DNA of 64,000 nucleotides from Malus domestica (lineage: Eukaryota > Streptophyta > Magnoliopsida > Rosales > Rosaceae). The position numbers and the translations under genes are program-made. The DNA is taken from assembly GCF_042453785.1 (NCBI RefSeq), contig NC_091672.1, forward strand, positions 563,001-627,000, in the 5' to 3' direction. The stretch's first letter is position 1. Every line of letters begins with the position of its first letter. The notes below the pieces were generated by a model. That model searched no databases, was not told the DNA's origin, and saw only the letters and a program-made list of their open reading frames with translations. Positions 1 through 11,295 of this stretch are shown piece after piece.

Positions 1-17
1 TTCTAAAGAGGTATCGA

Positions 18-782
18 ATGAGGTTGAACCCCAACAAATGTGCCTTCGGCGTGGGCTCTGGCAAATTCTTAGGCTTCATGATTAGCCAACGAGGCATTGA
101 AGCTAACCCCGAAAAGATCAAAGCAATCCTCGACATGAAAGAGCCAGTAACTTCAAAAGACATCCAAAGCCTTACTAGCAAGGTGACAGCCTTAACCAGA
201 TTCATCTCTAAGGCCACAGACAGATGTGCTCCTTTCTTCAAAGCACTCAAGGGAAATAAGAAGTACATTACATGGACGGAGGAATGTGCCAAGGCATTCA
301 GTTATGTTCTTATTCGAAATGACAGTGGTGTCGAACGGCCCGTCTACTATGCTAGCAAGGCCCTACAAGATGCGGAGACACGATACTCCAACATTGAGAA
401 ATTAGCTCTAGCATTGGTCATGTTTGCTCGAAAACTTCGCCCTTATTTCCAAGCACATGCCATCATCGTGCTTACCAATCACCCTCTTCGACAGATACTC
501 CAGAGTCCTGACACGTCTGGGCGAATGATCAAATGGGCGATAGCATTGGGTGAGTTTGACATCTCCTACCAACCAAAACCAGCCGAAAAGGATCAAGCAG
601 TAGCAGATTTCATCGCCGACTTCACATATCCTGTTGACATTGCTTCTACCATCGGAAGCAGTAGCAATAGCTTCATTACCATCGGAAGCTCAGAAGATAG
701 CAATAGCAATAGCAATAGCTTCATTACCATCGGAAGCTCAGAAGATAGAATCAACAACCCCAACATGGAGTCTGTATGTTGA
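18..782 (+). pseudogene. gypsy pol fragment: RT end plus first RNase H
   Basis: The frame reads from the end of the RT palm/thumb ([19 protein letters not shown]) through the connection to the first RNase H (PVYYASKAL, then TNHPLRQIL). Around position 300 the text jumps from AKAF directly to SYVLIRN. The family normally has about 30 more residues here, covering the start of RNase H and its first acidic residue, so an internal deletion of roughly 90-100 bp is inferred. The frame runs on into a repeated linker (640-750) and stops at 782, out of frame with the next pol segment. The 5' end is cut by the window edge. Confidence 0.8.
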
Positions 783-2472
783 TGGCTCATCCAACCGACA
801 GGGCTGCGGAGCAGGATTAGTCCTCACTACCCCTGATAAAGTGGCGATAGAATACGCTATTCGTTTCAAATTCAAGGCATCGAACAACGAGGCCGAATAT
901 GAAGCCCTTCTAGCAGGCTTACGTTTGGCCAAGCATCTTGGAGTTAAACAAATTGATATCTTCAGTGACTCCCAATTAGTGGTCAACCAAGTCACGAACA
1001 ACTTTGATGCTAAGGATAGCTCCATGGCAGCATATCTTGCGCAAACACGACTTTTGCTCAAGCACTTCCACTACCAGATCACCCAAGTTCCTCGAGAGGC
1101 AAACAGTCATGCAGACGCTTTGGCCCGCCTCGCCTCGGCAGTGGAAGACAAGATTGGAAGAAAAATTCATGTCGAATTGTTGGTAGCACCAAGCACCATG
1201 GTCGCAGAAGTGTGCAATTTACAACAAGGAGATAGTTGGATCACCCCAATTTATAAATTCCTCGCCCATGACACCCTCCCAAATGACAAAGTCCAAGCTA
1301 AGCAGATTCGATACAAGTCTGCTCGCTACCTGATCATTAATGACCAACTCTACAAGCGCGGTTTTACCCTGCCCTACCTAGGATGCCTTACACCTGCGGA
1401 GGCGGAAATTGTCCTTCGGGAAATACATGAAGGAGTCTGCGGAGATCATGCTGGGTCTCGATCCCTAGCACACAAGACTTTTCGCCAAGGATACTATTGG
1501 CCAACACTCCACCAAGATGCCATCAGAATATCTCGCTCATGTGATAAGTGTCAACGCTACGCAACTATCCCTCACTCCCCTCCCGAGCCGCTCACTCCTA
1601 TGATCAGCCCTTGGCCTTTCGCCCAATGGGGACTTGATTTGATCGGCCCAATGCCTGCAGGGAAGGGCAAGGTCCGCTATGCAATCGTTGCAGTTGACTA
1701 CTTCACAAAGTGGGCTGAAGTAGAACCCTTGGCAACCATTACTGAGGGAAAAATAGAAGACTTCGTATGGAAGAACATCCTCTGTAGATTCGGCATTCCC
1801 AATGCGATAGTCACGGACAATGGGCGGCAGTTCGACAACAAGAAGTTCAAGATGTTCTGCTCTAAGTTCAACATCAACTTATGTTTTGCCTCTCCAGCCC
1901 ATCCCCAGTCTAATGGACAAGTCGAGGCCGTTAACAAAATAATCAAGCGCACTCTGAAAACTAGCTTGGACAAAGCTAAAGGTTGTTGGCCAGAATTCGT
2001 ACCCCAAGTTCTTTGGTCATACCGCACTTCATATCGGACTTCCACAGGAGAAACTCCATTCTCACTTGCTTTTGGTACAGAAGCAGTTGTCCCGGTTGAG
2101 CTTGAGCAAGCAACATACCGAATCCAGAATTACATGCAGATTGAGAACGACAAACAATTCACCCTCAACCTGGATCTAGTTGAGGAACACAGAAATCAGG
2201 CTCACCTGAGGAATGTCGCCTACAAGCAGTGCATTTCCAACTACTATGACTCAAGGGTCAAACCTCGCTCTTTCAAAGTGGGAGACTGGGTACTGAAGAA
2301 AAGATTACTCTGTGATAGGGTCCCGAGTGAAGGAACACTCAGTCCTAACTGGGACGGACCGTTCGAGGTCGTCGGCATCAGCCGCCCTGGCTCCTACAAG
2401 CTCAGAAACTACGATGGCAAGACCCTTGGCCATCCATGGAATGCTGACCACTTGAAGTACTATTACAAATAG
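634..2472 (+). pseudogene. gypsy pol fragment: second RNase H and integrase
   Basis: The real coding part starts near 745. First comes an archaeal-type RNase H ([17 protein letters not shown], then NNEAEYEALLAGL, then DSQLVVNQV, then SHADALARLAS), the extra RNase H seen in the Tat lineage. Integrase follows: an H2C2 zinc finger (HEGVCGDHAG ... CDKCQ), then the DDE core with D in LDLIGP, D in VTDNGRQF and E in NGQVEAVNK, and a C-terminal segment ending at 2472. All catalytic residues of the integrase core are visible. The segment is about 575 codons without a stop, but it lies in another frame from the upstream pol fragment. The frame change falls in a linker made of repeated ATCGGAAGC-type units. 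Pol is normally one polyprotein, so this copy is very unlikely to be active. Confidence 0.85.
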
Positions 2473-2689
2473 ACTCACATTGTACAAGTGTTAAGCTACA
2501 GCCGTTCGGCATCCTATGTAACAAAGACCATTTGGTATGAATTCAATAAAGAGGTGATTTAGCCAACTCGACCATAAACTCTTTTCCATTCTGAGCAATG
2601 AAACACTCAAGTGTTGAAGCTTCAACGCAAATGTTTCCAATACAAAACAAAATCTAAGTATGTGTCAACAAGACTATACAAAGGATCTA

Positions 2690-2937
2690 CATCATACATT
2701 CCAACACATTCATACATAAACATCATACATTCCAACACATTCATACATAAACATCATACATTCCAACACATTCATACATAAACATCATACATTCCAACAC
2801 ATTCATACATAAACATCATACATTCCAACACATTCATACATAAACATCATACATTCCAATACATTTATACATAAACATCATACATTCCAACACATTCATG
2901 CATAAACATCATACATTCCAACACATCCATACATAAG
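2690..2937 (+). repeat. 31-bp tandem repeat, 8 copies
   Basis: Eight head-to-tail copies of a 31-bp unit beginning CATCATACATTCCAACACAT, nearly identical and drifting only in the last two. It lies 220 bp behind the pol stop, inside the retrotransposon's 3' non-coding region. Confidence 0.9.
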
Positions 2938-3019
2938 CCAACTGTGCTTCGAAAGGGTTCAACACACTTTGTGTCATTCGACATTTGCCACAATGTGCCT
3001 CGACACCTTGCCCTTATTC

Positions 3020-3320
3020 TCACCAACTAGGTGATGAAGGAACTCACCTTCGTACCACCAACTAGGTGATGAAATGTACAACCCGTACTCTAATATTATT
3101 TGGAAACTTGCCACCCTTATCACCAATCAGGTGAAGAAGGAACTCATCTTCATGCCACCAACCAGGTGATGAAATGTACAACGCGTACTTTCCTTCATGC
3201 CACCAACCAGGTGATGAAATGTACAACGCGTACTCTCCTTCATGTCACCAACTAGGTGATGAAAGGTGATTAAGGAATTCACATTCGTACCACCAACCAA
3301 GTGATGAAAGCAACCTACCA
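3020..3320 (+). repeat. Imperfect tandem repeat with CACCAACYAGGTGATGAA core
   Basis: About six imperfect units, roughly 45-60 bp each, share the core CACCAACCAGGTGATGAA and a spacer with GTACAACGCGTACT. They are part of the 3' non-coding repeat block of the gypsy element. An A/C-rich low-complexity stretch follows at 3755-3830. Confidence 0.7.
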
Positions 3321-3869
3321 TTCATTCCATTAACCAGAAGACGAGTGGTACAACTTGTACATGTGAACTCTTAGCATTCACAAATAATAAAAAACCATCA
3401 AGCTTTACAACTCAACTAGGGGAGCACTTATGCCTAACAAGAGCTATAGTCACCAACAAAGTCTTATTGCAAGCCAACAATGGCTTCAGTGCATGGTATA
3501 CGAAGATCAAGCTCTTCAGCCCTCTTGCATCTGCTTCAGACATTTCTCCTCTGTAACAATGCAAACACTACAACTCATAGAAAGCTTCAAACGCTCTTGA
3601 TCAAGACTGTTCGAAGCAAATTCAATTTATATGGTTCATCCAAATCTTCGACTACTACAAAATGTGGCTTGCATCACAATCTCTCGCTTAACAGTATGGA
3701 AGCAAAATTTGTATACGTTGTCTCTCCCACATTTTCAAATTTCTAGTTTTCCCAAAAAAAAAAAAACAAAAAAAAAAACAAAAAAAACAAAAACAAAAAC
3801 AAAAACAAAAAAACAAAAAAACAAAACAAAAGAGGAAATTGGAAATTGGGAAATTCAACAAAGCTTCAT

Positions 3870-4700
3870 CAATGGAACACAACTACAATCCTCAAAAGCT
3901 TCGCACTATCTTCATCAAGATAGTGTGAAGCAAAATCAATTTATGGTGCCAACAAAAGCTTCATCAATGGAGGACAAATATCAATCTCAAAAGCTTTGCA
4001 CTATCTTCATCAAGATAGTGTGAAGCAAAATCAATTTATGGTGCCAACAAAAGCTTCATCAATGGAGGACAAATATCAATCTCAAAAGCTTTGCACTTGA
4101 AGATAGTGTGAAGCAAAATCAATTTATGGTGCCAATAAAAGCTTCATCAATGGAGGACAAATATCAATCTCAAAAGCTTTGCACTATCTTCATCAAGATA
4201 GTGTGAAGCAAAATCAATTTATGGTGCCAACAAAAGCTTCATCAATGGAGGACAAATATCAATCTCAAAAGCTTTGCACTATCTTCATCAAGATAGTGTC
4301 AAGCAAAATCAATTTATGGTGCCAACAAAAGCTTCATCAATGGAGGACAAATATCAATCTCAAAAGCTTTGCACTATCTTCAACAAGATAGTGTGAAGCA
4401 AAATCAATTTATGGTGCTAACAAAAGCTTCATCAATAGAGGACAAATATCAATCTCAAAAGTTTTGCACTATCTTCATCAAGATAGTGTGAAGCAAAATC
4501 AATTTATGGTGCCAACAAAAGCTTCATCAATGGAGGACAAATATCAATCTCAAAAGCTTTGCACTATCTTCATCAAGATAGTGTGAAGCAAAATCAATTT
4601 ATGGTGCCAACAAAAGCTTCATCAATGGAGGACAAATATCAATCTCAAAAGCTTTGCATTATCTTCATCAAGATAGTGTGAAGCAAAATTAATTTATGGT
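3870..4700 (+). repeat. 95-bp tandem repeat, about 9 copies, each with a hairpin
   Basis: A 95-bp unit (starts at TCATCAATGGAGGACAAA: 3961, 4056, 4144, 4239 and onward) is repeated about nine times. One copy lost 7 bp. Each full unit holds the perfect inverted repeat CACTATCTT-CATC-AAGATAGTG, a 9-bp stem with a 4-nt loop. A lone copy of the hairpin recurs near 5055-5080. Confidence 0.9.
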
Positions 4701-4704
4701 GCCA

Positions 4705-5170
4705 ACAAAAGCTTCACCTATAAAGCTTCAACCCCAAAGCTTCACCTATAAAGCTTCAACACCAAAGCTTCACCTATAAAGCTTCAACCCTTCAACACCA
4801 AAGCTTCACCTATAAAGCTTCAACACCAAAGCTTCACCTATAAAGCTTCAACACCAAAGCTTCACCTATAAAGCTTCAACCCTTCAACACCAAAGCTTCA
4901 CCTATAAAGCTTCAACACCAAAGCTTCACTTATAAAGCTTCAACACCAAAGCTTCACTTATAAAGCTTCAACACCAAAGCTTCACCTATCAAGCTTCAAC
5001 CCCAAAGCTTCACCTACAATACAAAATTTCAACACCAAAACATATAAAAGCTTCACACACTCTTCATCAAGATAGTGTGAAGCAAAATTAATTCATGATG
5101 CCCAACAAAGCTTCAACCTCAAAGCTTCACCTACAAAGCTTCAACACCAAAGCTTCACCAACAAAGCTTT
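4705..5170 (+). repeat. 28-bp tandem repeat rich in AAGCTT
   Basis: About eleven copies of a short unit of the type AAAGCTTCACCTATAAAG followed by CTTCAACACC, some with an extra CTTCAACC. Each unit carries two HindIII-type AAGCTT words. A TA microsatellite and A/T-rich tract follow at 5173-5295. Confidence 0.85.
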
Positions 5171-5174
5171 TAAA

Positions 5175-5205
<31 letters not shown>

Positions 5206-5737
5206 TTTTGGAAATTCGAAAATTAAAAAATCCGGAAATTTGAAAATTCAAAAAAAAAAAAAAAAATTCAAAAAAAAAAATCAAAAAAAATTGCCTAGAC
5301 CTCCTCTTCTTTGGGCCTAACAACTTTCATAACAAATATATATGAAGAAAGAGTTTTGGGCTACCACTTAGAAAGGAAATGCCTCATTCGTCAACTCCCT
5401 CAACCAGAGACTTGGGGGACTCCTACCATATGCTACTGCACCTTGATACTCGGAAGTCTCACGACCACTTAGTGACTTGGATTTTTCAAGTCTCCAAACG
5501 AGAAGTTTTCCTCACTCGGGAAATTAAGGGAGCACTACCTCAACCTACATGCTTCACTCATAAAGTTTCAACATACAAGCTTCAACAAAAGGAAAAATTC
5601 AAAGAACTTATTGAAGAAGGCCTTGGTGTATTTAACACAATACGTTGAAATGAAGCAAATCTTGTTTATTGATATTCCCGATAAGTTACAAATATGTACA
5701 TATACATGAATCAAAATAAACAAATAAGAGGGAACCT

Positions 5738-6412
5738 TCACAAAGGTTGCTTAGGGGAAGTCTCAGCAGTCGGTAGAGCCCCAGAAAGAGAAAGCACCGG
5801 AGGGTGGTTATCTGGAGCCTCAGTACTGGAAAGAACCCCAGAAGGAGGAGGCATTGGAGGTTGATCATTTGGAGCTTCATTATGCGGTACAGCCCCAGAA
5901 GACGAAGGCAATAAATGCCTTTGGAACAAACCCACAAACCGCTGATGATCAAGTAAAACCTGACAATCAGATTCATTCATCTGGTCAAGCTTCCTCTTCA
6001 TGTTTGTAGCATAGTCATGTGCGAGCCGGTGCAACTATTTATTCTCATGCTTGAGCCCTCTAATCTCATGTTTGAGACTCATCACTTCAGCAGCCAATTA
6101 TTCAACTTGGCGGGTTCTAGCAAATAGGCGTTGGGCCATATTAGACACAGAACCTGCACACTGAACACTAAGAGCCAGAGAATCCTTAACAGCCAACTCA
6201 TCAGACCGTTTGGAAAGTAGTCTATTATCTTTGGGAGTGAGAAGGTTCCTGGCCACCACTGCAGCGGTCATATCATTCTTCATCACAGAATCCCCAACGG
6301 TAAGAGGACCAGTAGGGGATATGAAGGATGGGCGCCATATGTTGTCTGGAGAAGGCGTGGCTGTCTCTTCTCCAAGGTTCAAGTCAAAACGACGGTCGGA
6401 GGGGCCAGACAT
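5738..6412 (-). pseudogene. Antisense ORF of the gypsy element, two stops
   Basis: Read on the minus strand from an ATG at 6412 (MSGPSD...), this is the same protein as the nearly intact copy at 50094-50741. It has an acidic N-terminus, a helical heptad-like middle ([28 protein letters not shown]) and a Pro/Ser-rich tail. Two in-frame stops break it: TAA near 6096 where the sister copy has TCA, and TAG near 6033 where the sister has CAG. It points against pol, as the extra reverse ORFs of Tat-lineage elements do. Function unknown. On the minus strand a TATA-like CTATAAAAAT complement lies at about 6524-6534. Confidence 0.75.
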
Positions 6413-7400
6413 TTTCAAAGGTGTTGAAGAGGGAAGAGGTCAGACAAATCAAGATCTTAGAAGTGAAAGAAGGGAGCTTCTACTGGTGGAGATTCAAGTG
6501 TGCTGTGGAACTTAATGTCAACCTCTATAAAAATCTGCACTTGACGGAGCTTCAGGAATCGAAAAGGCGTTTGCTTTCTCGAAAGCTGAGCTGCTCAGAG
6601 ACCACGATGGCCGATCTCAGAAATCGAAGAAGCACCTGCTTTTTCAGCCTCGTCAGCACCTGTCACATGCATACTCAGCTTTGCGGAAATTACGGGCAAT
6701 TTGTCGAAGATTTCTGGTGAAGTAGAAAGCACGTGAATCTTACTGTTCAATCACCACTCTCCACACACACCATCAACTCCTCGGGTACCACATATAACTT
6801 TGCCAAAGATCTCTGACAAAGTTTAGGCACGAGAATTTCGAAGTTCCAGCTACCCTACTATTACCCACAAGGGTAAAGGAACAGAACCACTGCTTGACAA
6901 CTGGAAAGTCCCTATGTGTGTCGACCTCCGTGTTCTGTGGCAAGACAGGCTGGCAAGAACGTCCAACCTTTACTCACATTCGAGAAAAGACTCCCAACAT
7001 AATGACTTTCTAAAAAACCGAAGCGGCACTGCTTTCCGAATCTCGAGAGCCAAATCCCCGACGGGATTGCTTGTTCGAAAACCGAAGAGGCACAGCTCTC
7101 AAAACTTCGAGAGCCAGATTTCCTTAGATTAAGCTTGTTTGTAATCTTCACACGCAACATCAGCTTTCTAGATACCACATACCACTTTTTCAAAGTGCTC
7201 TGACAAAGTTAAAACACGTGAAGCTGGCAGCTCCCACTACATTGCTGTGACCAAGAAGGGTAAAGGAATAGCATTACTACTTGTTATTGGGAAATCCCTA
7301 TATACATCGACCTCCCTCCTCAACGGACAGGCAAACCTGCAAAAATGCTCAACCCTTTCTCGCATTCGAGAATACACCATCAACATAACCTTTCGAAATA

Positions 7401-9066
7401 CTCAGCTTTATTTCCCCCCGATAATACCTCATCAAATAAGCCACACCAAGAACAAGAGTATCTCATATCATCAGGGTCGAAAGCAAGAGTATCCCATATC
7501 ATGCTTTCTCCATGTCCTTGTCTTCATCCTTGTCCACACCTGCAGGACAAAGAGAAAGAGAGCAGTCAGTCGGAACCTGAAATCAAACCTCCAATCTGGA
7601 ACTGACTGCCTGAGACCTTTGCCTGGTTACTTACTTAGCATTGCTCTCGAGAACTCATCCTCAACTGCTGTCAAGGTCATGAATTCCACCGGCACATACC
7701 TCATGACAGTTGATCAGATATTGGCTCTTTACACTGAAGCTGCCAAGCGTGGATGAGTCACTATGAAGGAATGTTCTGAAGGACCATTTAAATGCAAGGT
7801 TGCACACCACTTCTGCCATGCAAAAGATTGAAGCAGAAGGTTCAACGGTGAGCTGAAACAGATCACTACAGCACGACACCTTTCCATACCACATTCATTA
7901 TTCCGTCAACAGCAAAAGTATCCCATATCATCAAGGTCGAACGTACTCTAGATTTGATGGACTTGTTTTGACCCTCAAATTCTTGAGTCGGCCTTATACT
8001 CTGAAGGGAACCAGAAAACCCTCCAGCACAGTTCAAGAATAAGCCTGTGGAAAGTTACTTCTTCAAAAGCAAAAGTATCTCATATCATCTCTTCTCCATT
8101 TGCTTCTTCTTATCCTGGCAGCTGAATGAGAGACAATGAGAAGGAGAACAATCAACCGGAAGCCAAAGTCGAACCTCCGATCCTGGGTTGCTTGCTTGGA
8201 AGTTTAACTGCTTACCTTGTCTGTCACCTCTTTCGGCAGATCTCCTAGCTAGGCGACTTGGGGGACTCCTACTATAGGGTTTGTATCGCACTTGACCAAG
8301 CCCGAAACTACAAGTAAGCTTCAAGTGAAATTGATACATTACCTTGTGCATCTTCATCGGTTAAAGATACCACCCATGGATGGAGGAAAAGTACTTCCAG
8401 AGAAGATGCCACATCTACATATGAGACAGATAAGGCACGTGAAAATGATACCACACTTCAGTACTTAGAAGTTTCGTGATTACTCAATGGCTTGGATCTT
8501 GCAAGTCCCCAACCGAGGAGCTTCCCTCACTCGGGAACTTAGGGGAGCACTGTTTGTACCATACTTGACCAATCCCGAAACTACTGAGCACCGGTCAACG
8601 TTATACCATCAAAGACCCAGAAGAGCTTCCATTCAACCAGGAGGCCAATCATAATGCGACACGTGTCGACATCAGAAGCCAATCACAGCTCGACACGTGT
8701 CAACATTAGAAGCCAATCACAACACGACACGTGTCAATGTTAGAACAAAACTAGAAACTCTCCTCTATAAATAGGGATCATTCTCCCACAATAATCTCTA
8801 ATGTCATTTTGTACTAAACTATTCACTAGAACTCATAAAATGAGAGCTTGAACCTATGTATTTGTGTAAACCCTTCACAATTAATGAGAACTCCTCTACT
8901 CCGTGGACGTAGCCGATCTGGGTGAACCACGTATATCTTGTGTTTGCTTCCCTGTCCTTATTCATTTACGTACTTATCTTCACTAGTGATCGAAGCAACC
9001 AAGCGAAGGTCACAAACCTGACACTTTCTGTTGTATCAAAGTCCTCGCTGATTTTGTGCATCAACA
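7401..9066 (+). repeat. LTR block of the gypsy element (U3-R-U5), 3' end at 9066
   Basis: This block is shared, inverted, with 57385-58931 and, in part, with 47519-49000. It ends in CATCAACA, and the inverted copy begins TGTTGATG, as LTR ends should. It holds several copies of a motif AGTATCCCATATCAT (near 7454, 7494, 7916, 8075), three CCAAT/G-box modules, a TATA box, a likely transcript start region and GTGGACGTAGCC (8904-8915), a phrase also found in the truncated LTR at 15324. The block is what the inverted copy covers; the true LTR may start further upstream. Confidence 0.75.
8642..8773 (+). promoter_or_regulatory. LTR promoter: three CCAAT/G-box modules and TATA box
   Basis: Three direct repeats of about 34 bp each contain CCAATCA followed by the palindrome GACACGTGTC (G-boxes at 8658-8667, 8692-8701, 8726-8735). 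A TATAAATA box follows at 8766-8773, 31 bp after the last module. G-boxes of this kind bind bZIP/bHLH factors in plants, including ABA- and light-related ones. The same arrangement is seen, inverted, at 57670-57810. Confidence 0.8.
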
Positions 9067-9145
9067 AATGATAATTGATTTTTAGTTGAAAGATTATTGC
9101 TCAATTTAAATGATTATTGCTCAATTTAAATGACTATTGCTGCAT
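9067..9145 (+). repeat. MITE end fragment next to the LTR
   Basis: The sequence GATTTTTAGTTGAAAGATTA with the repeated TTGCTCAATTTAAATGA resembles the right end of the MITE at 10277-10741. It suggests the retrotransposon inserted into a related MITE. Confidence 0.5.
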
Positions 9146-9289
9146 TTTACTCTTATTTTTTTATGAAAATAAACATGTATTGACCGAAAAATTGAAAATA
9201 AACATGTATTAATTGATTTCTTTTTCTTCCCAGATCTAAATCCAAAAACAAATAGCAAAAGAGAAGAAGAGAGAGAGTCTGAGAGAGAG

Positions 9290-9547
9290 ATGGTGTTGAA
9301 CAGCCATGTGGTGGTTCGGGTAGCAAATATATCAGCAAATCTATGTCAATACATCGCCTGCAATCCTGAGCGATTGAGTAGCCACCAAGTGCTCCACCTC
9401 CTCTTCTGCTTCCCTCTACACCATCTACGACGTCGTCTTGTCGCCTTTCTCTGCCTCCCTTTTCTCTCCTCCGATGACGACGACGACGACGACGACGACG
9501 ACGATTCTGATCTCTCGGCCTACAGCACCAATTCGCACTCCGATTAA
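9290..9547 (+). CDS. Small protein of unknown function with Asp tail, 85 aa
   Basis: I do not recognise this gene. The ATG at 9290 follows a purine-rich leader (GAGAGAGA) typical of plant 5' leaders. The protein starts MVLNSHVVVRVANISANLC, has a His/Leu-rich middle (HQVLHLLFCFPLHHLRRR) that could lie on a membrane, then a run of 11 Asp encoded by GAC/GAT repeats (9473-9505), and ends SAYSTNSHSD. The balance of residues looks more like a real small plant protein than random DNA, but there is no intron or domain to confirm it. It may be a chance ORF. Confidence 0.4.
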   Translation: MVLNSHVVVRVANISANLCQYIACNPERLSSHQVLHLLFCFPLHHLRRRLVAFLCLPFLSSDDDDDDDDDDDSDLSAYSTNSHSD

Positions 9548-9549
9548 TC

Positions 9550-10276
9550 AAATTGGATTTGGGATTTGTATCGTAATTCTTGTTAGTTTATGAATTTAGG
9601 AAGATGGAAACGAGGATTATAAATTTATTAGAGTAAAAAAATCCCGTGTGTTATTGTATATTGATGAAATTCAATCAATGTTTATCATACTATTACTGGT
9701 TAATTCATCAACAGCTACGCTTGATCAGATTTTGGAATCTCAGATCTATTTCTTTATCCAAATTCTGTTCTATGAGAATTTACTTTAATTTATTATGGCT
9801 GTGCTTGATGAGAGATTTTTCAGCATAATTGTTATATGATTTTTATTAATATATTATTTTAAAAGTAGAACATGTCGATTAATGTCAGCAATTTAAATAT
9901 TTTAACAAAAAATTATATTTTTACACAAAAAAAATCTTAATATTATTTACTTTATCGTTAAAATTCAAAATTTCTAAATATTTTTATTAGTTTTTCTTTT
10001 AATGTATAACATGTTTAATTATACCTACTGTAGCAAGTGATTAGATGAACATAAAATTTCTCATGTTTAATAGATTATTTATTTTTTCAATAGTCCAGAC
10101 CATCGATGACTTACCCAAAATATTTGACAAAAAGGATTTAGCTAATTTCATATGAACTTTTACCTACGATCACTTTGCCTCATTTAATTTTTATACTAAT
10201 CAATTCGTAGTTTAATACGGTGCTGAATACTTTTTGGGCTTGCTCTACAAAACTAATTTTATGATCTAAAATATTT
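9550..10276. other. AT-rich intergenic DNA
   Basis: AT-rich DNA between the small ORF and the MITE. No ORF, RNA gene or clear repeat seen. Confidence 0.6.
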
Positions 10277-10741
10277 GAGTAAATTGTAGTTATGATTCCT
10301 TAACTTTAACTCAATTAGAACAATGATCATTCAACTAAAAATTCATTACCATTGGTCATTCAACTCATCAAAACGTGCACCTATGATCATTCAACTAAAA
10401 ATCCATTACCTTTGGTTCCTCAACTTTAATTCAATTGGAGAAATTGTCTTTTAACTTTAATCCAATTGTAGCAATGATTCTTCCAAAATAACTTGTTTTG
10501 ACAAAATTTTTGACGTAATTGACGAAAATAACCATAATTACATACTTTAATAAGTTGAGGGACCTTAATTATATAAATAGTTATTCCAACATAACTTAAT
10601 TTGACAAAATTTTGAAGAATTGATGAAAAAGACTATAGCTACATATTTTGATACGTTGATAGACCAATGATAATAGATTTTTAGTTGAGGACCATTGCTC
10701 CAATTTGATTAAAGTTCAGGAACCATTACTACAACTTACTC
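10277..10741. mobile_element. MULE-type MITE, 465 bp with 9-bp TSD
   Basis: Long imperfect inverted ends (about 110 bp): the left end starts GAGTAAATTGTAGTTATGAT and the right end, read in reverse, starts GAGTAAGTTGTAGTAATGGT. It is flanked by AAAATATTT (10268-10276) and AAGATATTT (10742-10750), which match at 8 of 9 positions. Long TIRs and a 9-bp duplication are what Mutator-like MITEs make. There is no coding capacity. Confidence 0.75.
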
Positions 10742-11295
10742 AAGATATTTTTGTAAAATTTATTGAAAAAACCGTTCATTTAAAAAATTATTTTCAAGTG
10801 ACATATTTGTAATTGTTTTAGAAATTTTTCTGTTTTTTTTTTTGTTTTTTGTGTGTGTGTGTGTAGAATTTCGATTATATCATTGTACTAGTTTTAATGG
10901 GTATTGAAAACAAATAAATCGCAGCTTATTGAAAACAAATAAATGAAGAAAATAAAAAAGAAGAAAAGAAAAGAAATAAAACGTGAAACTACCAAATTCC
11001 AAGTTCCAACCATTAATGAAAAAGGAAGAGAGAGTTAAAGAGTTAGGTGGCGTGTGAAGGGGATTTTATCCAGATCATTTTCTTCAAATTCATCAAGTTC
11101 GAAGATTTGGTCACTTGAAAGATGATCCAACAGATACAAACAGAGATATATTTTAAAATTATAATAACTTTACCCGTCAGATCAAATTTTAACGATCCGA
11201 ATCTTCGAAATTGATAGATTAGGAGGAAGGGATCCCTTTCCGTGCGAAGAAGAGAGAGATGTTGAAGATTGTTGTGAAGCCTTAGCAGACCAACC

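Larger units (their letters stand above)
1..9066 (+). mobile_element. Ty3/gypsy (Tat-type) retrotransposon, 3' part
   Basis: The window opens inside the reverse transcriptase of a Ty3/gypsy element. In order, the visible parts are: end of RT, RNase H, a second RNase H, integrase (to 2472), tandem-repeat arrays (2690-5160), an antisense ORF (5738-6412) and a terminal LTR block ending in CATCAACA at 9066. The second RNase H between pol RNase H and integrase, long repeats behind pol and a reverse ORF near the 3' end are known marks of the plant Tat lineage (Tat4, Grande, Retand, Ogre). The 5' half lies outside the window. The 5' edge of the 3' LTR could not be placed. The element appears dead: deletion and frameshift in pol and stops in the antisense ORF. 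The DNA after 9066 resembles a MITE end, so it probably inserted into a MITE. Confidence 0.8.

Noticed and set aside
3870..4700. Regular repeats with hairpins, superficially like a CRISPR array
   Set aside because: The whole 95-bp unit is repeated, with no unique spacers, and the context is a plant retrotransposon.
2690..5170. Centromeric satellite DNA
   Set aside because: Four different repeat units in short arrays directly behind pol fit the 3' region of a Tat-lineage element better.
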